Shown: positions 46,330 to 57,743 of the stretch, piece by piece
Position numbering within the stretch: position 1 is the stretch's first letter
Layout: each line of letters begins with the position of its first letter
Assembly: GCF_037042905.1 (NCBI RefSeq)
Contig: NC_087254.1
Location: 10,029,103 to 10,093,102 of the forward strand
Source of the DNA: Lytechinus pictus
Lineage: Eukaryota; Echinodermata; Echinoidea; Temnopleuroida; Toxopneustidae
Direction: 5' to 3'
DNA: 64,000 nt
Translations under genes and position numbers: made by a program
The notes under the pieces: model-generated
The model's database searches: none
What the model was told of the DNA's origin: nothing
The model's input: the letters and a program-made list of their open reading frames with translations, nothing else

Positions 46330-47630
46330 TCAGGATAAATCAGTACCTGCTATGCCTAAACCAACTGTTACAGTACATGTTAATGGAACTCCCATTAAGG
46401 GAGTTATTGACACCAGGGCATCAGTCATGGTGATGGCCCAGAAAACCTACATTCAGCTCAAGCCACAACCACATCTGGTTGCATTATGTTCCTGTCTATG
46501 GCTACGGTAGTAAAACACCACTTGATATTAAAGGTATTTTTTCAGCAACGGTTTGCTACAAGTCTACTTCTGTCAACACTACAGTTTATGTTACCTCCCA
46601 TGATGATGACACGCTTCTGAACTTAGCGACAGCCACTGCGCTTGGTCTTATTGAGTTTACATACGCAACATCGTCAGCGTCCCCTGAATCGGTCTATCCA
46701 GATCGCTTTACCGGGATAGGAAAGTTAAACACTTATTGCTATCACATCCAAGCTGATCCATCGGTAACTCCAGTAGCTGTCCCACATCGACGTATACCGT
46801 TCCAAATGCGCGATAAGTGGTCAAGGAACTTGATCGCTTAGCTAGAGAGTGATATCATCGAGAAGAACACGCCTACGCCATGGGTTTCGCCCATCACTGT
46901 TGTACCGAAGCGTAATAGCGAAGCCATTTGCATCTGTGTTGATATGCGCAACGTCAACACTGCAGTCAAGCGAGAACGTCACATCATACCTACAGTTGAT
47001 GATCTTATTGCTACACTCAATGGCGCTACAACGTTCAGTACGTTAGATTTGAACTCGGATTATCATCAGATAGAACTCGATGAGTCCTCCCGCCAGTATA
47101 CCGTATTCTCTACACACGTAGGACTATTTAGGTACAAACGCCTAAATTTGGGATTATCTTCAGCAGCTGAAGTGTTTCAGCATGTGATCCAGATGACATT
47201 TCAAGACCTACCAGGCGTTGTGAACATCAGCGATGATCTACTTGTTTTGGACCGGAACAAAGCAGAACATGACACACGACTTCATGAAGTCTAAGTGTGT
47301 CTTTAACACTGATCGCGTTGTATACTTTGGCCATGTCTTCACCGCCAATGGTATTAGCCCTGATCCTCGAAAGGTGGAAGCGATCCATGCAGTTGCGGAG
47401 CCACAGAACGTCTCAGAGATACGCAGTTTTCTGGGCATGGTAACTTACTGTGCTCGTTTCATTCCAGATCTCGCGTCAATATCTGCTCCTCTCAGAGAAC
47501 TCACACGAGCTGATGTGCCGTGGTCATGGGGACCGCCCCAAGCAGCAGCATTTCAGCGTATCAAGGACCTTGTTCTAAGCACTGTACCATGGGATACTTC
47601 AACCCAGCATACTCTTATGTCCAGATGTAA
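46330..47630 (+). pseudogene. Gypsy protease and reverse transcriptase remnant
   Basis: The protease motif reads DTRAS instead of DTGAS (about 46410). RT blocks follow: WVSPITVVPKRN, LDLNSDYHQIELDE, and a catalytic box ISDD in place of the usual YxDD (about 47230). The connection region (VVYFGHVFTANGISPDPRK, IRSFLGMVTYCARFIPDL) is in another frame. Stops near 46840 and 47294. The frame ends at the inserted inverted element. Confidence 0.85.
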
Positions 47631-47784
47631 TAACATTAAATTGCATTATACAACATATCCCCCCAAGTATATCTGTTTGGTTCAGTTCAATATCCAATTT
47701 TAAACGCAATAGGTTTTGATGTGTTACCAGTTCATGCAATCAGCTTTAAGTCAGCTTGTTTGTATTTACTAGTCTATCTTCATA

Positions 47785-48685
47785 TTACATGGTCAATTGG
47801 ATGGGCTGTTTCACAAGTCTTCCTGAACGGGTGCGATATCCCTGCGTATTGTTAGGGTAGTGACCTACGTCGCAATGTTCCTCGGGAGGTGGAGAATTGG
47901 GACGCGCCTCAGGATAATTGGTGTTGTCATCATCAAGAGGGATAGAGGAGCGCAGTTGGCGGGTGATCACCCGACCATGTCGGGCTTGGTCTCGGATCCA
48001 CACTCCGTCACCTTGCTGGAGTGTTGGTAGGATACGGGCTCTATGTCGTTGGTTGTAGTGCTTGGTCTGGTTCAAGCAGCACCTTTCTTCTTTCTCTCTC
48101 ACATTCTCCAAGTCTTGTGCACTGACTTGTGGCATCAGAGTTTGGGGTATAGTGGGAAGGAGGGTCCGTAGTCTCCATCCCATAAGCAATTCACATGGTG
48201 CTAAGCCGTTCTGGAGGGGCGTAGAACGGTAACGCAGCAAGGCAAGGTCAATGTCATCGTTCTTCTTCAGCATGGACTTCACTGTTCTGACACCCCGCTC
48301 TGCTTCCCCATTGGCCTGAGGATATCTTGGTGAACTAGTGGTGTGGACAAATCTCTACTCCTCTGTGAATCGACGGAATGTCTCATTTGCGAATTGTGGA
48401 CCATTGTCTGAAATCACAAGATCAGGTATACCATGTAAATACCATGCAAATATCTCTTTCAGAGACTTGATCACCGCCTCTGAAGTGTGTCCATGTAGCC
48501 GTTTTTACCTCGATCCAACGTGAATAGTAGTCCACCACAATCAGGAACACCTTTCCCTGATATTCAAAGAGGTCCATCCCTAGCTTCTCCCAAGGGCGAA
48601 CTGGGAATGAGGATGTCATCAGTGGTTCTTTAGTCTCCTGACTATGGATGGCACACCTAGTACATCTAGAGATCATCTTCTCCAC
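47785..48685 (-). pseudogene. Integrase of the nested Gypsy element
   Basis: 48685-48422 holds the catalytic-core start (WEKLGMDLFEYQGKVFLIVV, first Asp). After a frame change, SDNGPQFANETF (second Asp) and SPRYPQANGEAERGV (the Glu) appear, so the D,D-35-E triad is present. 48282-47785 is the C-terminal part (LQQGDGVWIRDQA, TRSGRLVKQP), the GPF/Y-like tail. Interrupted by a frameshift and a stop near 48310. Confidence 0.8.
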
Positions 48686-48752
48686 TGACTTTCAGAGGCC
48701 TGGCCACCAGACCGATTGTCGAGCCCTGGCTCTGCACTTTGTGATGCCTTGA

Positions 48753-49367
48753 TTACCTTGATGTAAACGCTCTAGGATGTCCAATCTCAGAGCCCTTGGG
48801 AATGACTAGTCGTTCATCAAACAGGAGCAAGCCATCGACCACACTGAGGTGTCCTCTCTGTTCAAAGTACTGTTTGATGAGAGGGTTCTGGGGCATATAG
48901 TCAGGCCAACCTTTCTCACAATATTCACTGATCAATGCACATTCCTCATCAAGCCTTTGTGCCTTTCTAATCTCTTCCAGTCTCTGGTCCGTTGCAGGTA
49001 AGTTGTGGGTAGAAGAGGATACAAATACTTCAGTCAGTTCATTAAGCTCAATGTCCTCAGCCTGTGGGAATGCTACTGGGGCTCTTGATAAAGTGTCTGA
49101 TGTGACTTGTTGTTTTCCAGGCACATATTCTGTGGTTGCATTATACCTCATTAGCCTTAGTCGAAACCTCAGTACCCTCGGGGGCAGTTTTGATAGTTTC
49201 TTCGTGTTGAGTAATGCCATCAATGGCTTGTGGTCTGTTTCGATCTTGAAGGTCATGCCAAGAACGAAGTCATTGAAATTTTCACATGCCCAAGTAGCTG
49301 ATAGAGCCTCCTTCTCTATGACTGCGTACCGCTGCTCTGTCTCTGTCACTACCGAGACGCATAACAC
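48753..49367 (-). pseudogene. RNase H and linker of the nested Gypsy element
   Basis: RNase H motifs ETEQRYAVIEKEALSATWAC and TDHKPLMALLN, and the typical YVPGKQQVTSDTLSRAP, followed by the domain linking to the integrase zinc finger. The upstream part with the first catalytic Asp lies in a broken stretch at 49370-49480. Confidence 0.8.
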
Positions 49368-49374
49368 ACCGGTC

Positions 49375-50460
49375 TTCGGCGACCATCCTTCTGAGTTTGG
49401 AGTAGAATTGCTCCCATTCCGGTTGACGATGCATCAGTGGCGATTGTTGTAGGCAATGATGGATCATAGTGGGCCAGAACTCAGTGGAATCTGTCAGTAT
49501 TGCCTTTATTCCCTCAAAAGCTTGCTGTTGTGGTCTATCCTAGCACCATCCATTATCCTTCCTCAAGAGTGCACGTAGTGGCTCATTCATTGTGGAAAAG
49601 TTGGGTAGGAATTTTCCAACTTGGTTGACCATACCCATGAACCTCTGAAGTTCTGTGATGGTCCTCTGTGGTGGAAATTCTCGGATGGCTCTGGTTTTCT
49701 ATGGATCAATCTGCACTCCTGTCGAATCCACAATGTGCCCAAGGAACTTCAATTTCTCTTGTGAAAATTCACACTTGTTGTTGAGCGTCAGTCCAGCCTT
49801 CACAAATTGCTGCAATACTGCCCTCACTCGAGAGTCATGTTCTGCCTTCGTAGCTCCATGAATCAAAACATCATCCACGTGGCAGATGACTCCATCCAAC
49901 CCCTCTATGATACCAGACATCGTGCGTTGGAATATCTCAGGGGCAGACGTGATTCCGAATGGTAGTCTATTGAAGCAAAACCTACCAAACGGCGTGATGA
50001 AGGTTGTCAAGAGCTTTGAGTAATCGTCCAAAGGCAGCTGCCAAAACCCGCTGTTTGCATCCAATTTGGTAAAGATAGTTCCTCTACCTAGTTTGGCTAG
50101 GCTTTCGTCAACTGATGCCATTGGATGGACTTCACGCTCGACCGATTTGTTGAGTTGTGTAAGATCTACACAAATCCTGATTGCCCCGCTAGTTACCATA
50201 CCAGAACACCACTTGGTAGGCTCAGTGACCGGAGAAATTACCCCATGTTCTAACATTAAGTCAATTTCTTTCTTCACTTTGGGCAAAAGGGGATGGGGTA
50301 CCCTCCGTGGTGTGTAGAGACATACTGGTTTTGCTCCTGGAGACAGTGTAATGTGATACTCCTGTTCTAGTTTCCCCAGTCCACTGAACAGTTGTGGAAA
50401 TTCAGCTCTGAAATCCACCTTTCCTTCCTTTTCCTGTTCAAGTGTCTCCACCTTTGTCAA
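49375..50460 (-). pseudogene. Reverse transcriptase of the nested Gypsy element
   Basis: Largely open (50460-49699): RTs motifs PHPLLPKVKKEIDLMLEHG, FTKLDANSGFWQLPL, RLPFGITSAPEIFQ and the intact catalytic box CHVDDVLI, then LKFLGHIVDSTGV. Stops in 49370-49700 interrupt the connection region. Confidence 0.85.
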
Positions 50461-50469
50461 CAGATTCAG

Positions 50470-51592
50470 CTATTCACATGCTCTCTTGCTAAGCAATGAA
50501 CAATCTTGATTCCTGACTATGTAAACAGTTTCTGACACTTCTCTGCTTTTGTTTTGGAGAATTACTTCCATCTCTCCCAAAACATTTAGTGTAGTTTTCC
50601 CTGGTCCACATAGCTTTCGCCTTGCTGGTTTCAACCTTCTTCCATGAAGCCATTGGCGCTCATCTGACAGTACAGTCATCGCAGCACCACTGTCCAGTTT
50701 GAAGTGGGTTGTGTTTTCATCGACATCAACGTCTGCACTCCAATAATTCTTTCTGTTGTCTTGAACCTCTCCCAAGAAAACAGTTTCCACATCAAGAGAA
50801 TCCTCTAATTCATGTACCGTGGTCCTTACTCCACTTCGGCAAACTGAGCGAAAGTGACCAGATTTTCCGCACTTGTGACATGTTGCATCTCGAGCAGGGC
50901 ACTTGGCACGATCATGCCTAGATCGGCCACAAAACATGCAGCTCCCCTGTGTTTGATTTGCGAACTTCTCCTGGCTGCGTATTGGTCTGTCAGCTACAGT
51001 TCTTTGTCTTACTTGTTCTACTTGGGCAACATCCTGCATGCTTGATGGCTCACGATCACCTCGAACAACTGGTCTGTTCGCCTTGCGAGCCTCTGCCTGT
51101 CTGCTTACTTGGACAGCTTTCTCCAATATCAGGTCGTCCTTTGCCTGTAACTGATCCGACAAGCTATCATCTAGTACCCCCACAACAATACGGTCACTGA
51201 TCAATTCATCTTTAGGTCATTGAACTCTTGGGCCAAGCCATATAAATCATTGATGAAAGCATCAATGCTTTCTCCCGGCTGTTGGCTACGTCTATTAAAC
51301 TTTGCCCGAGCAACAATTGTGTTCTTTCTGATGTTGAAGTGAGTTTCAAATGCTGCGACAACACTAGCGTACGTTGCCGTGTTTTCATCTATTCCCCGTG
51401 TCAGTATAATATCATCCGCGCAATCACCCATTGCATACAAAAACGTACTGACCTGTTCACCCTCCGGCTTCGCTGCGAGCCCCGATGCCGTCCGGTATCG
51501 CTTGAATCTCGGTACCATTTCGGCCAAGCTTCGGCTTGATTTAGGCCAGCAACCTTCTCAAAAGACTCCGGCAATGGCAGTGATTTATCCAT
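50470..51592 (-). pseudogene. Gag and protease of the nested Gypsy element
   Basis: 51592-51201 is capsid-like over two frames (FETHFNIRKNTIVARAKFNR, QQPGESIDAFINDLYGLAQ). 51204-50470 continues with two CCHC knuckles (CMFCGRSRHDRAKC, CHKCGKSGHFRSVC) and the protease DSGAAMTVL. One stop or frameshift at about 51205 separates the halves. Confidence 0.85.
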
Positions 51593-51625
51593 GATTCACC
51601 TTTTTACCGCTGCCACCATATACAA

Positions 51626-52246
51626 TTGGGTAAACGTCAGTCAGAGGTTATTGTTCATGCAGGCCCACTTGGCCTCGGAGCGATTCTGGTTCAGCATGAC
51701 TCTTGTACGCAGTCAGTTATCCCAATCGCGTTAACTAGTCGCTCATTGACACCCGTAGAACAACGCTACTCGCAAACGGAGAGAGAGGCACTTGCCATCA
51801 CTTGGGCTGTTAGACATTTTCACATTTATCTGTATGGAGTATCATTCGTTGTGACAACAGATCACAAGCCTCTGTTTTCCATGTTCAACGATGCCAACTC
51901 AAAGCCGCCAATCCGCATTGAACGTTGGTTACTTCGGCTGCAAGCGTACAATGTCAGGGTCCAGTACCACCCTGGAAAATTGAATCCAGCCGACTATATG
52001 TCACGGCACCCGCGTCCTGCCCACAGTGAGGGATCATCAGCCGAAGAAGAAATCACAGAACACCATGTTTCGTTTATCGCAGCACACGCAATTCCAAAGA
52101 CAGTCACGCATAAGGATATCATATCCGCAACAAGCACTGATGAAGCTCTTCAGAACTGTATGCGCGCTATCCAGGATGACAGCTGGGGTGATCTTCTAGC
52201 GTCTGCAGATGCAGCATTGCAGAGTGAGTACATGAAGCCTACATGA
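51626..52246 (+). pseudogene. RNase H of the outer Gypsy element
   Basis: Resumes the host element after the inverted insertion: GLGAILVQ, EQRYSQTEREALAITWAV, TDHKPLFSMFND, YHPGKLNPADYMSRHP. The usual first Asp is replaced (HAG instead of DAS-like). Ends in a premature stop. Confidence 0.85.
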
Positions 52247-52371
52247 AATACGTGATCAACTTACCATAGCAGAAAATGGTAGCATTCTCTTACGTGATCA
52301 TCGCATCGTCATTCCACGCTCACTTAGACAAAGGCTCTCTTGCGTGAGAAGCACATTCAGCAATCATCAAA

Positions 52372-53820
52372 CCTTTTTTGAAGAAATCAGGGTTGGATGT
52401 AAATGACATCAGTAATTATAGACCGGTCTCAAACTTAACATTTCTAGGTAAACTCATCGACAAGGCGGCATGTACTCAACTAGCTGATCATATTGAATCT
52501 AATAATATTTTTGATCCTGTCCAATCTGCCTATAGGCCAGGTCACAGCACCGAGTCAGCTCTGATCAAAGTAAAAAATGACATCATGTTTTCTCTCGACT
52601 CAAATAATGTAGTTTTTATGGTGCTGTTAGATTTATCTGCCGCGTTTGAAACAATAGATCATAACATTTTCATATCTCGGTTATTCAATAGAATAGGCAT
52701 TAGGTCCACAGTCTTATCCTGGTTCCAATCATACCTGTCTGGATGGCCTTCGCAAGTTGATATTGATGGCACATTGTCAAATCCCATAACTCTAGAATTT
52801 GGACTCCCTCAGGGGTCAATAGTCGGACCCATAGGCTACTCAATATATACTCTTCCAGTTGGTGATATCATCCGAAATCACTGTATCAATTATCATTTTT
52901 ATGCTGACGACATACAATTATATGTTTCTTTTGATCCGAAGACTCCTGGAGCTCTCAATAATGCACTGGTTAAACTCCAGAATTGTATATCAGATATAAG
53001 ACAGTGGATGATAGTGAATAAGCTAAAACTAAATGACAAAAAAAATGAATTTTTTGTAGCGGCCTCTACTTATAACTTGCGCAATCTTCCAAATGTTCAA
53101 CTTGATGTTGATGGTACACTCATTAGACCATCAGAAAAAATACGAAACCTCGGTGTCATATTTGATTCCCGCATGTCAATGTCGTACCATATCTCTCATA
53201 TATGTAGCACAGTCACTTTTTATTTAAGGAACATTTCTAGAATCAGAAGGTTCATTGACCAGTCTGCCTGTCACAATGCTGTTCGTTCATTTATTGCAAT
53301 GGGCTCCTTTCTACAATTCCCTCTAATCAATTAATCCGTATTCAACGACTACAAACTTGGGCAGCACGATTAATTTTACAGGTTTCCCGATATCATCCTT
53401 CCCAACCACTCTTTAATTCTCTTCACTGGCTTCCTTTTGAACAGAGAATTACGTTCATATTACTCTTGATTGCCTACAAAACACTGAATAAACAGGCTCC
53501 ACAGTATTTAAGTAACTGCTTGAATCTGTAAACACCAACTAGAGCACTTAGGTCGGCCAGTGATCACCTTCGCCTCACATATTCATTAACTCGTACATTA
53601 GCTGGTGACAGAACTTTAACGGTGTCGGCTTCAAAATCCTGGAACGACCTGCCACTAATAATTAGACAGTCTCCAACATTCGCAATTTTCAAAAAGTAAT
53701 TAAAAACTCATCTCTTTCGTACTTTGTAGTTTTTAAAATATTACATTTAATTAATTCATTGTAAGCGCTTTGGGCCTAATGGGAAAGTGCAGTACAAACA
53801 ATAAGTAATAATAATAATAA
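52372..53820 (+). pseudogene. CR1/L2-like LINE, 5'-truncated, inside the Gypsy element
   Basis: Starts inside RT (KKSGLDVNDISNYRPVSNL) and runs through SAYRPGHSTESALIKVKND, LLDLSAAFETIDHNIF, FGLPQGSIVGPIGYSIY and catalytic FYADDIQLY, to KIRNLGVIFDSRMSM. The frame breaks at about 53330; the rest (53330-53700) matches a LINE C-terminus in pieces. The end GTAAGCGCTTTGGGCC plus an AATAATAAT tail is typical of CR1/L2 elements. Host integrase sequence resumes at 53821. Confidence 0.9.
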
Positions 53821-53821
53821 G

Positions 53822-54875
53822 GTGTGGTTTCCTTCTATTGATCGTATGACTGACCACACGATTCGCGATTGTTTATCTTGTCAGATGAACACTGTTGACC
53901 ATGCAAAAGAACCACTTCGAATGACTGAGCTTCCACAACAGCCATGGACCGAAGTTAGCGTAGACTTTGCCGATCATCCGAATGGTGATCACATGTTGGT
54001 AGTCATCGACGATTACTCACGTTTCGTAGAAGTAGAAATAGTTTCATCTACAGCAGCGAGTCAGGTCATCCCCAAGCTTGACCGAATCTTCTCAAGCTTT
54101 GGCGTTCTTTCTGTAGTCCGTACTGACAATGGCCCACCATGCATTCAACGGCGCAGAATTCAATCAGTTTGCTAACTACTTAGGATTCAACCACAGGAGA
54201 GTTACTCCGCGTTGGCCTCAAGCTAATGGTGAGGTCGAAATATTCATGCGAACTCTTAAGAAAGTCTACCGCTGTGCAATCGCAGAGCACAAGTGTTGGA
54301 AGCAGGAAGTATACAGGTTCTTGCGTAACTATCGCGCAACACCACACTCTACTACTGGTGGTCCTCCTGCGACTCTTCTCTTTGGAAGGCCATTGCGTGC
54401 ACATCTTCCAGACGTAGTATCTCCGCAGATCCAACATGATCTACATTCTTCAGTTCGCAATCGCGATGAAGCCAAGAAACAACACATGAAAGCATACGAT
54501 GATGGTCGCGGAAAAACTCAGACATCGAGAATCGCAGTTGGTGATATGGTGCTTGTTCGCAGAGATGGAATGGTTCCAAAGCACCAGTCGCCATACCTCG
54601 CGCAACCATACAAAGTTGTGAGAAAGCGTGGATCTCGCATTACCGTCCGTTGTGCCAATCATTACATCACACGCAATTGTTCGCGATTCAAGTTGTATGG
54701 TGGTCCAGCTCCACCATTTAGTCATGATGATGATGATGACATTGAACCTTGTAACATTCAAGATGCACAAAATGATCCAATGCCAGCGGGAAATCCGCAA
54801 CCTGCTGTACCACGTCGCAATCCGCCTCGTGAGCGACGTCCCCCATTACGTTTTCGTGATTTTGTGCCTAACTAA
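53822..54875 (+). pseudogene. Integrase of the outer Gypsy element
   Basis: Zinc-finger end (CLSCQ), catalytic core with VSVDFADHPNGDHMLVVIDD (first Asp), RTDNGPP (second Asp) and, one frame over, PRWPQANGEVE (Glu). It continues to 54875 with a basic C-terminal domain (VGDMVLVRRDG) and an Arg/Pro-rich end. One frameshift at about 54140 splits it. Confidence 0.85.
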
Positions 54876-56007
54876 CTCGTAACTAATTGGTCACTTGATT
54901 ATGAATGCCATTATTTTACTAGATAATATGAAAGGTGGTTATTACACAGAAGTGTAGTTTGATGCATATTTTACTTACTTAAGGTTTCCTTAAATTTACA
55001 ACTGTTATAATTTTTAAATTGGTCAATGTTTAAAGGCACTTAAAGCTTACTTTGATTTTTCATGCAACATTTTCGTGTATATTTACAGTTTTATGCATTA
55101 TTTTGGATATCAGTAAATCAATTAGAAAACTCTTTGTATTAAACAACCATGAAAATAAATACACACACAAAAAAAATGAAATACCCCAAAGTATCTGTTA
55201 TTTTGGAACACTGCTAAAGCAAGTATTTGTTTGATTTTAAGAAAAATCATAATAATTGTACTTTTCAGATTCTCATGTTGCAAACTCAATGTCATGCCTA
55301 ATTGTGCATGAGCAGGAATGGTTGGAATTATTTGTGTTATTATTATGTGTCACACAGTTGGATTTATATGGACATACACTATGTTTTACATGGTCTAATA
55401 TTTGTATTTGTTTTCCACACGTTTTGAGCAGACCTTTGAGCAAACAAAGGTACACAGGTTTGATACTTATTGTTGTTTTAGATGTAACAAAGGAAAGTTT
55501 TTGAGGTATTACTTTGTTTTCACACTATCCAAAAAAAAGGAGGAAAAGGAAAAGAACAGGAAATGCAAGAAGTTTATTTTTTAGCTTAGTTTTAATTGTT
55601 ATATTAATCACATCTTTTGGTATGCAAACTAAAATTACAAAAAAGCAAATTATGTTACAGTATATTATGTGTTTGAAATTTTGAAAGATACAATAGTACT
55701 TTCTATGCAGCCACTTGCATCTAGTTTAATCTGTTTTATATTTTGCTTGTAAAATTTATTTCGAAGAAAACACAGCTCCCTGCATGCAGAGCAGAACAAA
55801 ATAATTATAAATAAATGAATAATCCACACAAGAACAAAATTAATGTGTTGAATAATAAGCTTTATTCTTTATAGCTATTTGGTTATAAACAAAGAGAATG
55901 ATGTTAAATCAAAAGTACTTTGATAATTGCATTAATTTGATTTTTTTTTACAAGTTTAGAAGTTTTGAAGGTTACTCAGTTCATTTGACAGGTTTTACAT
56001 TCTATCC
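54876..56007. other. 3' non-coding part of the outer Gypsy element
   Basis: AT-rich, about 1.1 kb between the integrase stop and the polypurine tract. Small frames (for example 55052-55584) are not recognised; no envelope gene is seen. Confidence 0.55.
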
Positions 56008-56021
56008 AAGGTGAAGAGGAA
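56008..56021 (+). promoter_or_regulatory. Polypurine tract of the outer Gypsy element
   Basis: AAGGTGAAGAGGAA lies directly before the 3' LTR, the expected place for plus-strand priming. Confidence 0.7.
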
Positions 56022-56162
56022 TGTAGTATCGAACTATCGATACAGAGTGTGTTGATCGATAATCAGCAGAGAGATCGAGAGGTGATTAAAGAAATGGAAC
56101 AATCAAAGTCAGATCAGCTGTCCATGTAATTTTGTTGATCGTGAACTTAATCAGTTATTATA
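56022..56162 (+). repeat. 3' LTR
   Basis: Same 141 bp as 45305-45445 with three substitutions, followed by GTAAC. Confidence 0.9.
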
Positions 56163-56194
56163 GTAACATTATCGTGATCTAGCGGTATGATTCT

Positions 56195-56285
56195 CCTTAA
56201 ATTTATGGGGGTGGCATGGGCGATGAGGTGATGGTGCCGGGCCAGAGTGTCCGAGGTTCGACCCCCACCCATGCCCTTCCCCCTT
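56195..56285 (+). mobile_element. tRNA-like SINE head fragment
   Basis: GGGGGTGGCATGGGCGATG then a clear B-box GAGGTTCGACCCC closed by CACCCATGCCC. It lacks a proper anticodon arm, so it is a pseudo-tRNA or SINE head rather than a working tRNA gene. Confidence 0.4.
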
Positions 56286-56304
56286 ATCTTGCCATTCTGA
56301 GTAA

Positions 56305-56713
56305 AGGCGACCGCACACCTTACGATTGGTCTGCGACCCGATTTCAGAATAATATGTGATATAATTTGATGCTAATATTGAGACTTGGATTATCTTACTG
56401 TGTAATGTTCTAAATCATCGTATGAATGTTCAAATCTGTGACTATGCTCTCATCCTTATTAGAATAAAAGCGAATTTAATATCTAGTCGTAATGACGTCA
56501 TAGCAGTCGTACGATTGGCTACGATTTGAAAATAATTTGGCCTTTACTCCAAAATAAAGGCTTGCAATCTTTCAAAATGGTTATATTAGTATTCTTTCAA
56601 TTAATTTTAACCTCAAATAAAATGATATGTTCTATTCAAATTTTCAGAAAATGAGCAAAATGCGATATGTTCCGAAATCGGATCGCGAACAGTCGTAAGG
56701 TGTGCGATGACCT
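56305..56713. mobile_element. PIF/Harbinger-type MITE, family H1 copy 2
   Basis: Ends AGGCGACCGCACACCTTACG and CGTAAGGTGTGCGATGACCT, with TAA on both sides (56302-56304, 56714-56716). Full-length inverted match to 3021-3442. Confidence 0.9.
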
Positions 56714-56857
56714 TAAGGCAATTAAAAACGAATGTTGCATAGGATAGCATAAACAACAGCTCAGTAGCATAAATAAAATAATATACTACACCAAGTAAAA
56801 AGGTAAATACTATAAACACAGCACAATATCAGCAAGACAATCGTGGAAAGACCGGAC

Positions 56858-57058
56858 ATGGTGGCCCAGTGGTAGAGCGTAGGCCTCATGAACGGAAGAT
56901 CGTGGGTTCGATTATTATCATTATTACTATTATTAATATTATTATTATCATTATTATCATTATTATTATTATTAGTACTATTATTATTATTATTATTTTA
57001 TTATTATTATTATCAATAACATTATTATTATCTATCATCATTATTATTATTATCAAAA
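56858..57058 (+). mobile_element. tRNA-derived SINE head joined to a (ATT)n tract
   Basis: A-box TGGCCCAGTGG and B-box GTGGGTTCGATT at 56868-56918, followed immediately by about 145 bp of ATT/ATC trinucleotides. The Ile-rich translations on both strands are artefacts. Confidence 0.7.
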
Positions 57059-57689
57059 AGTAAAAAAAACATTTGAAATTGAAAAGGTGGACAGTAAACC
57101 TGTCAAATACGATCAGAGAACCTTTAAGGTGATAAGTATAATTGCAGCACAATATACACTAATGGATTGTCATGACAAAAAATATATCCGATTCGATTGA
57201 AAATGACAGGGACGAAAACTGATAAAGTATATAACATATTGAATGTAAATTATAGAAAAAGTAAAACACTTAGGCTTGCAACAAAGTTTATTGAATCATG
57301 ATTATTAAGAATAGAATAAGTTAGAATAAGACGAAAACAAAACAATAACATCGGAAAACAAAACAAGAAGAGGAAAGAAACCATTAAAAACGTGCTTTTA
57401 AACACGTATCAAAGCGTTGACGTAACGTGAGTCATTTACTTCAAAGCGAGGGAATTGAAAAGCTTGTAAATGAAACTAATTCTCCTTTTAAACTCTCATT
57501 TTGGTTTTGATGAGATTAAGAATTATAAAGTTAGTTATTTCCTAACTGGACTGCAGTGCTGATTGCACTGGTTCCCAACCACTAGATATTGATGCACAAA
57601 TTATAGTTGTTATTTTTTCTATATGTAAGCATTACTTTGAATGGCGTTAAAGGGACATGAATATTTTTTCCACCTCACGACGATGATAG
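57059..57689. other. Spacer before arm B, no gene
   Basis: AT-rich DNA without recognisable features. Confidence 0.45.
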
Positions 57690-57729
57690 ACAATATCATA
57701 TGTATAATGCAAATCTTTCTTTTGGAAAG

Positions 57730-57743
57730 GCGCATGCGCAAAC
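57730..57743 (+). promoter_or_regulatory. NRF1-like palindrome upstream of Ig gene B
   Basis: GGCGCATGCGCAAAC with a perfect GCGCATGCGC core, 476 bp before the start codon, followed by CCAGCCTTGGT as in copy A. Confidence 0.45.

Larger units (their letters stand above)
47616..51618 (-). mobile_element. Second Gypsy element, nested, inverted
   Basis: On the minus strand the order is primer-site-like TGGTGGCAGCGG (51618-51607), gag with two zinc knuckles, protease, RT, RNase H and integrase. It separates the host element's RT from its RNase H. No paired LTR was found: host sequence resumes directly beyond the primer site, so the 5' LTR is lost, and at the other end only about 170 bp of non-coding sequence follows the integrase. 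Confidence 0.85.
45305..56162 (+). mobile_element. Gypsy-type LTR retrotransposon (host of two nested insertions)
   Basis: Two 141-bp LTRs (45305-45445, 56022-56162) differ at only three positions by eye. Flanks GTGAC and GTAAC look like a 5-bp target duplication with one change. Order on plus: primer-binding site, gag with zinc knuckle, protease, RT, RNase H, integrase, polypurine tract. This is the Gypsy order, with integrase last. The coding region is split by an inverted second element (47616-51618) and a LINE (52372-53820), and has several frameshifts and stops, so it cannot be active. Confidence 0.9.

Noticed and set aside
54352-54800. Minus-strand frames opposite the integrase
   Set aside because: Shadows of the plus-strand integrase, which carries the catalytic motifs.
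45305-56162. Endogenous retrovirus with envelope
   Set aside because: Gene order is Gypsy-like, but no envelope-like frame exists between integrase and 3' LTR, so it is called a retrotransposon.
56869-57152. Ile-rich open frames on both strands
   Set aside because: Translation of the (ATT)n tract after a SINE head.
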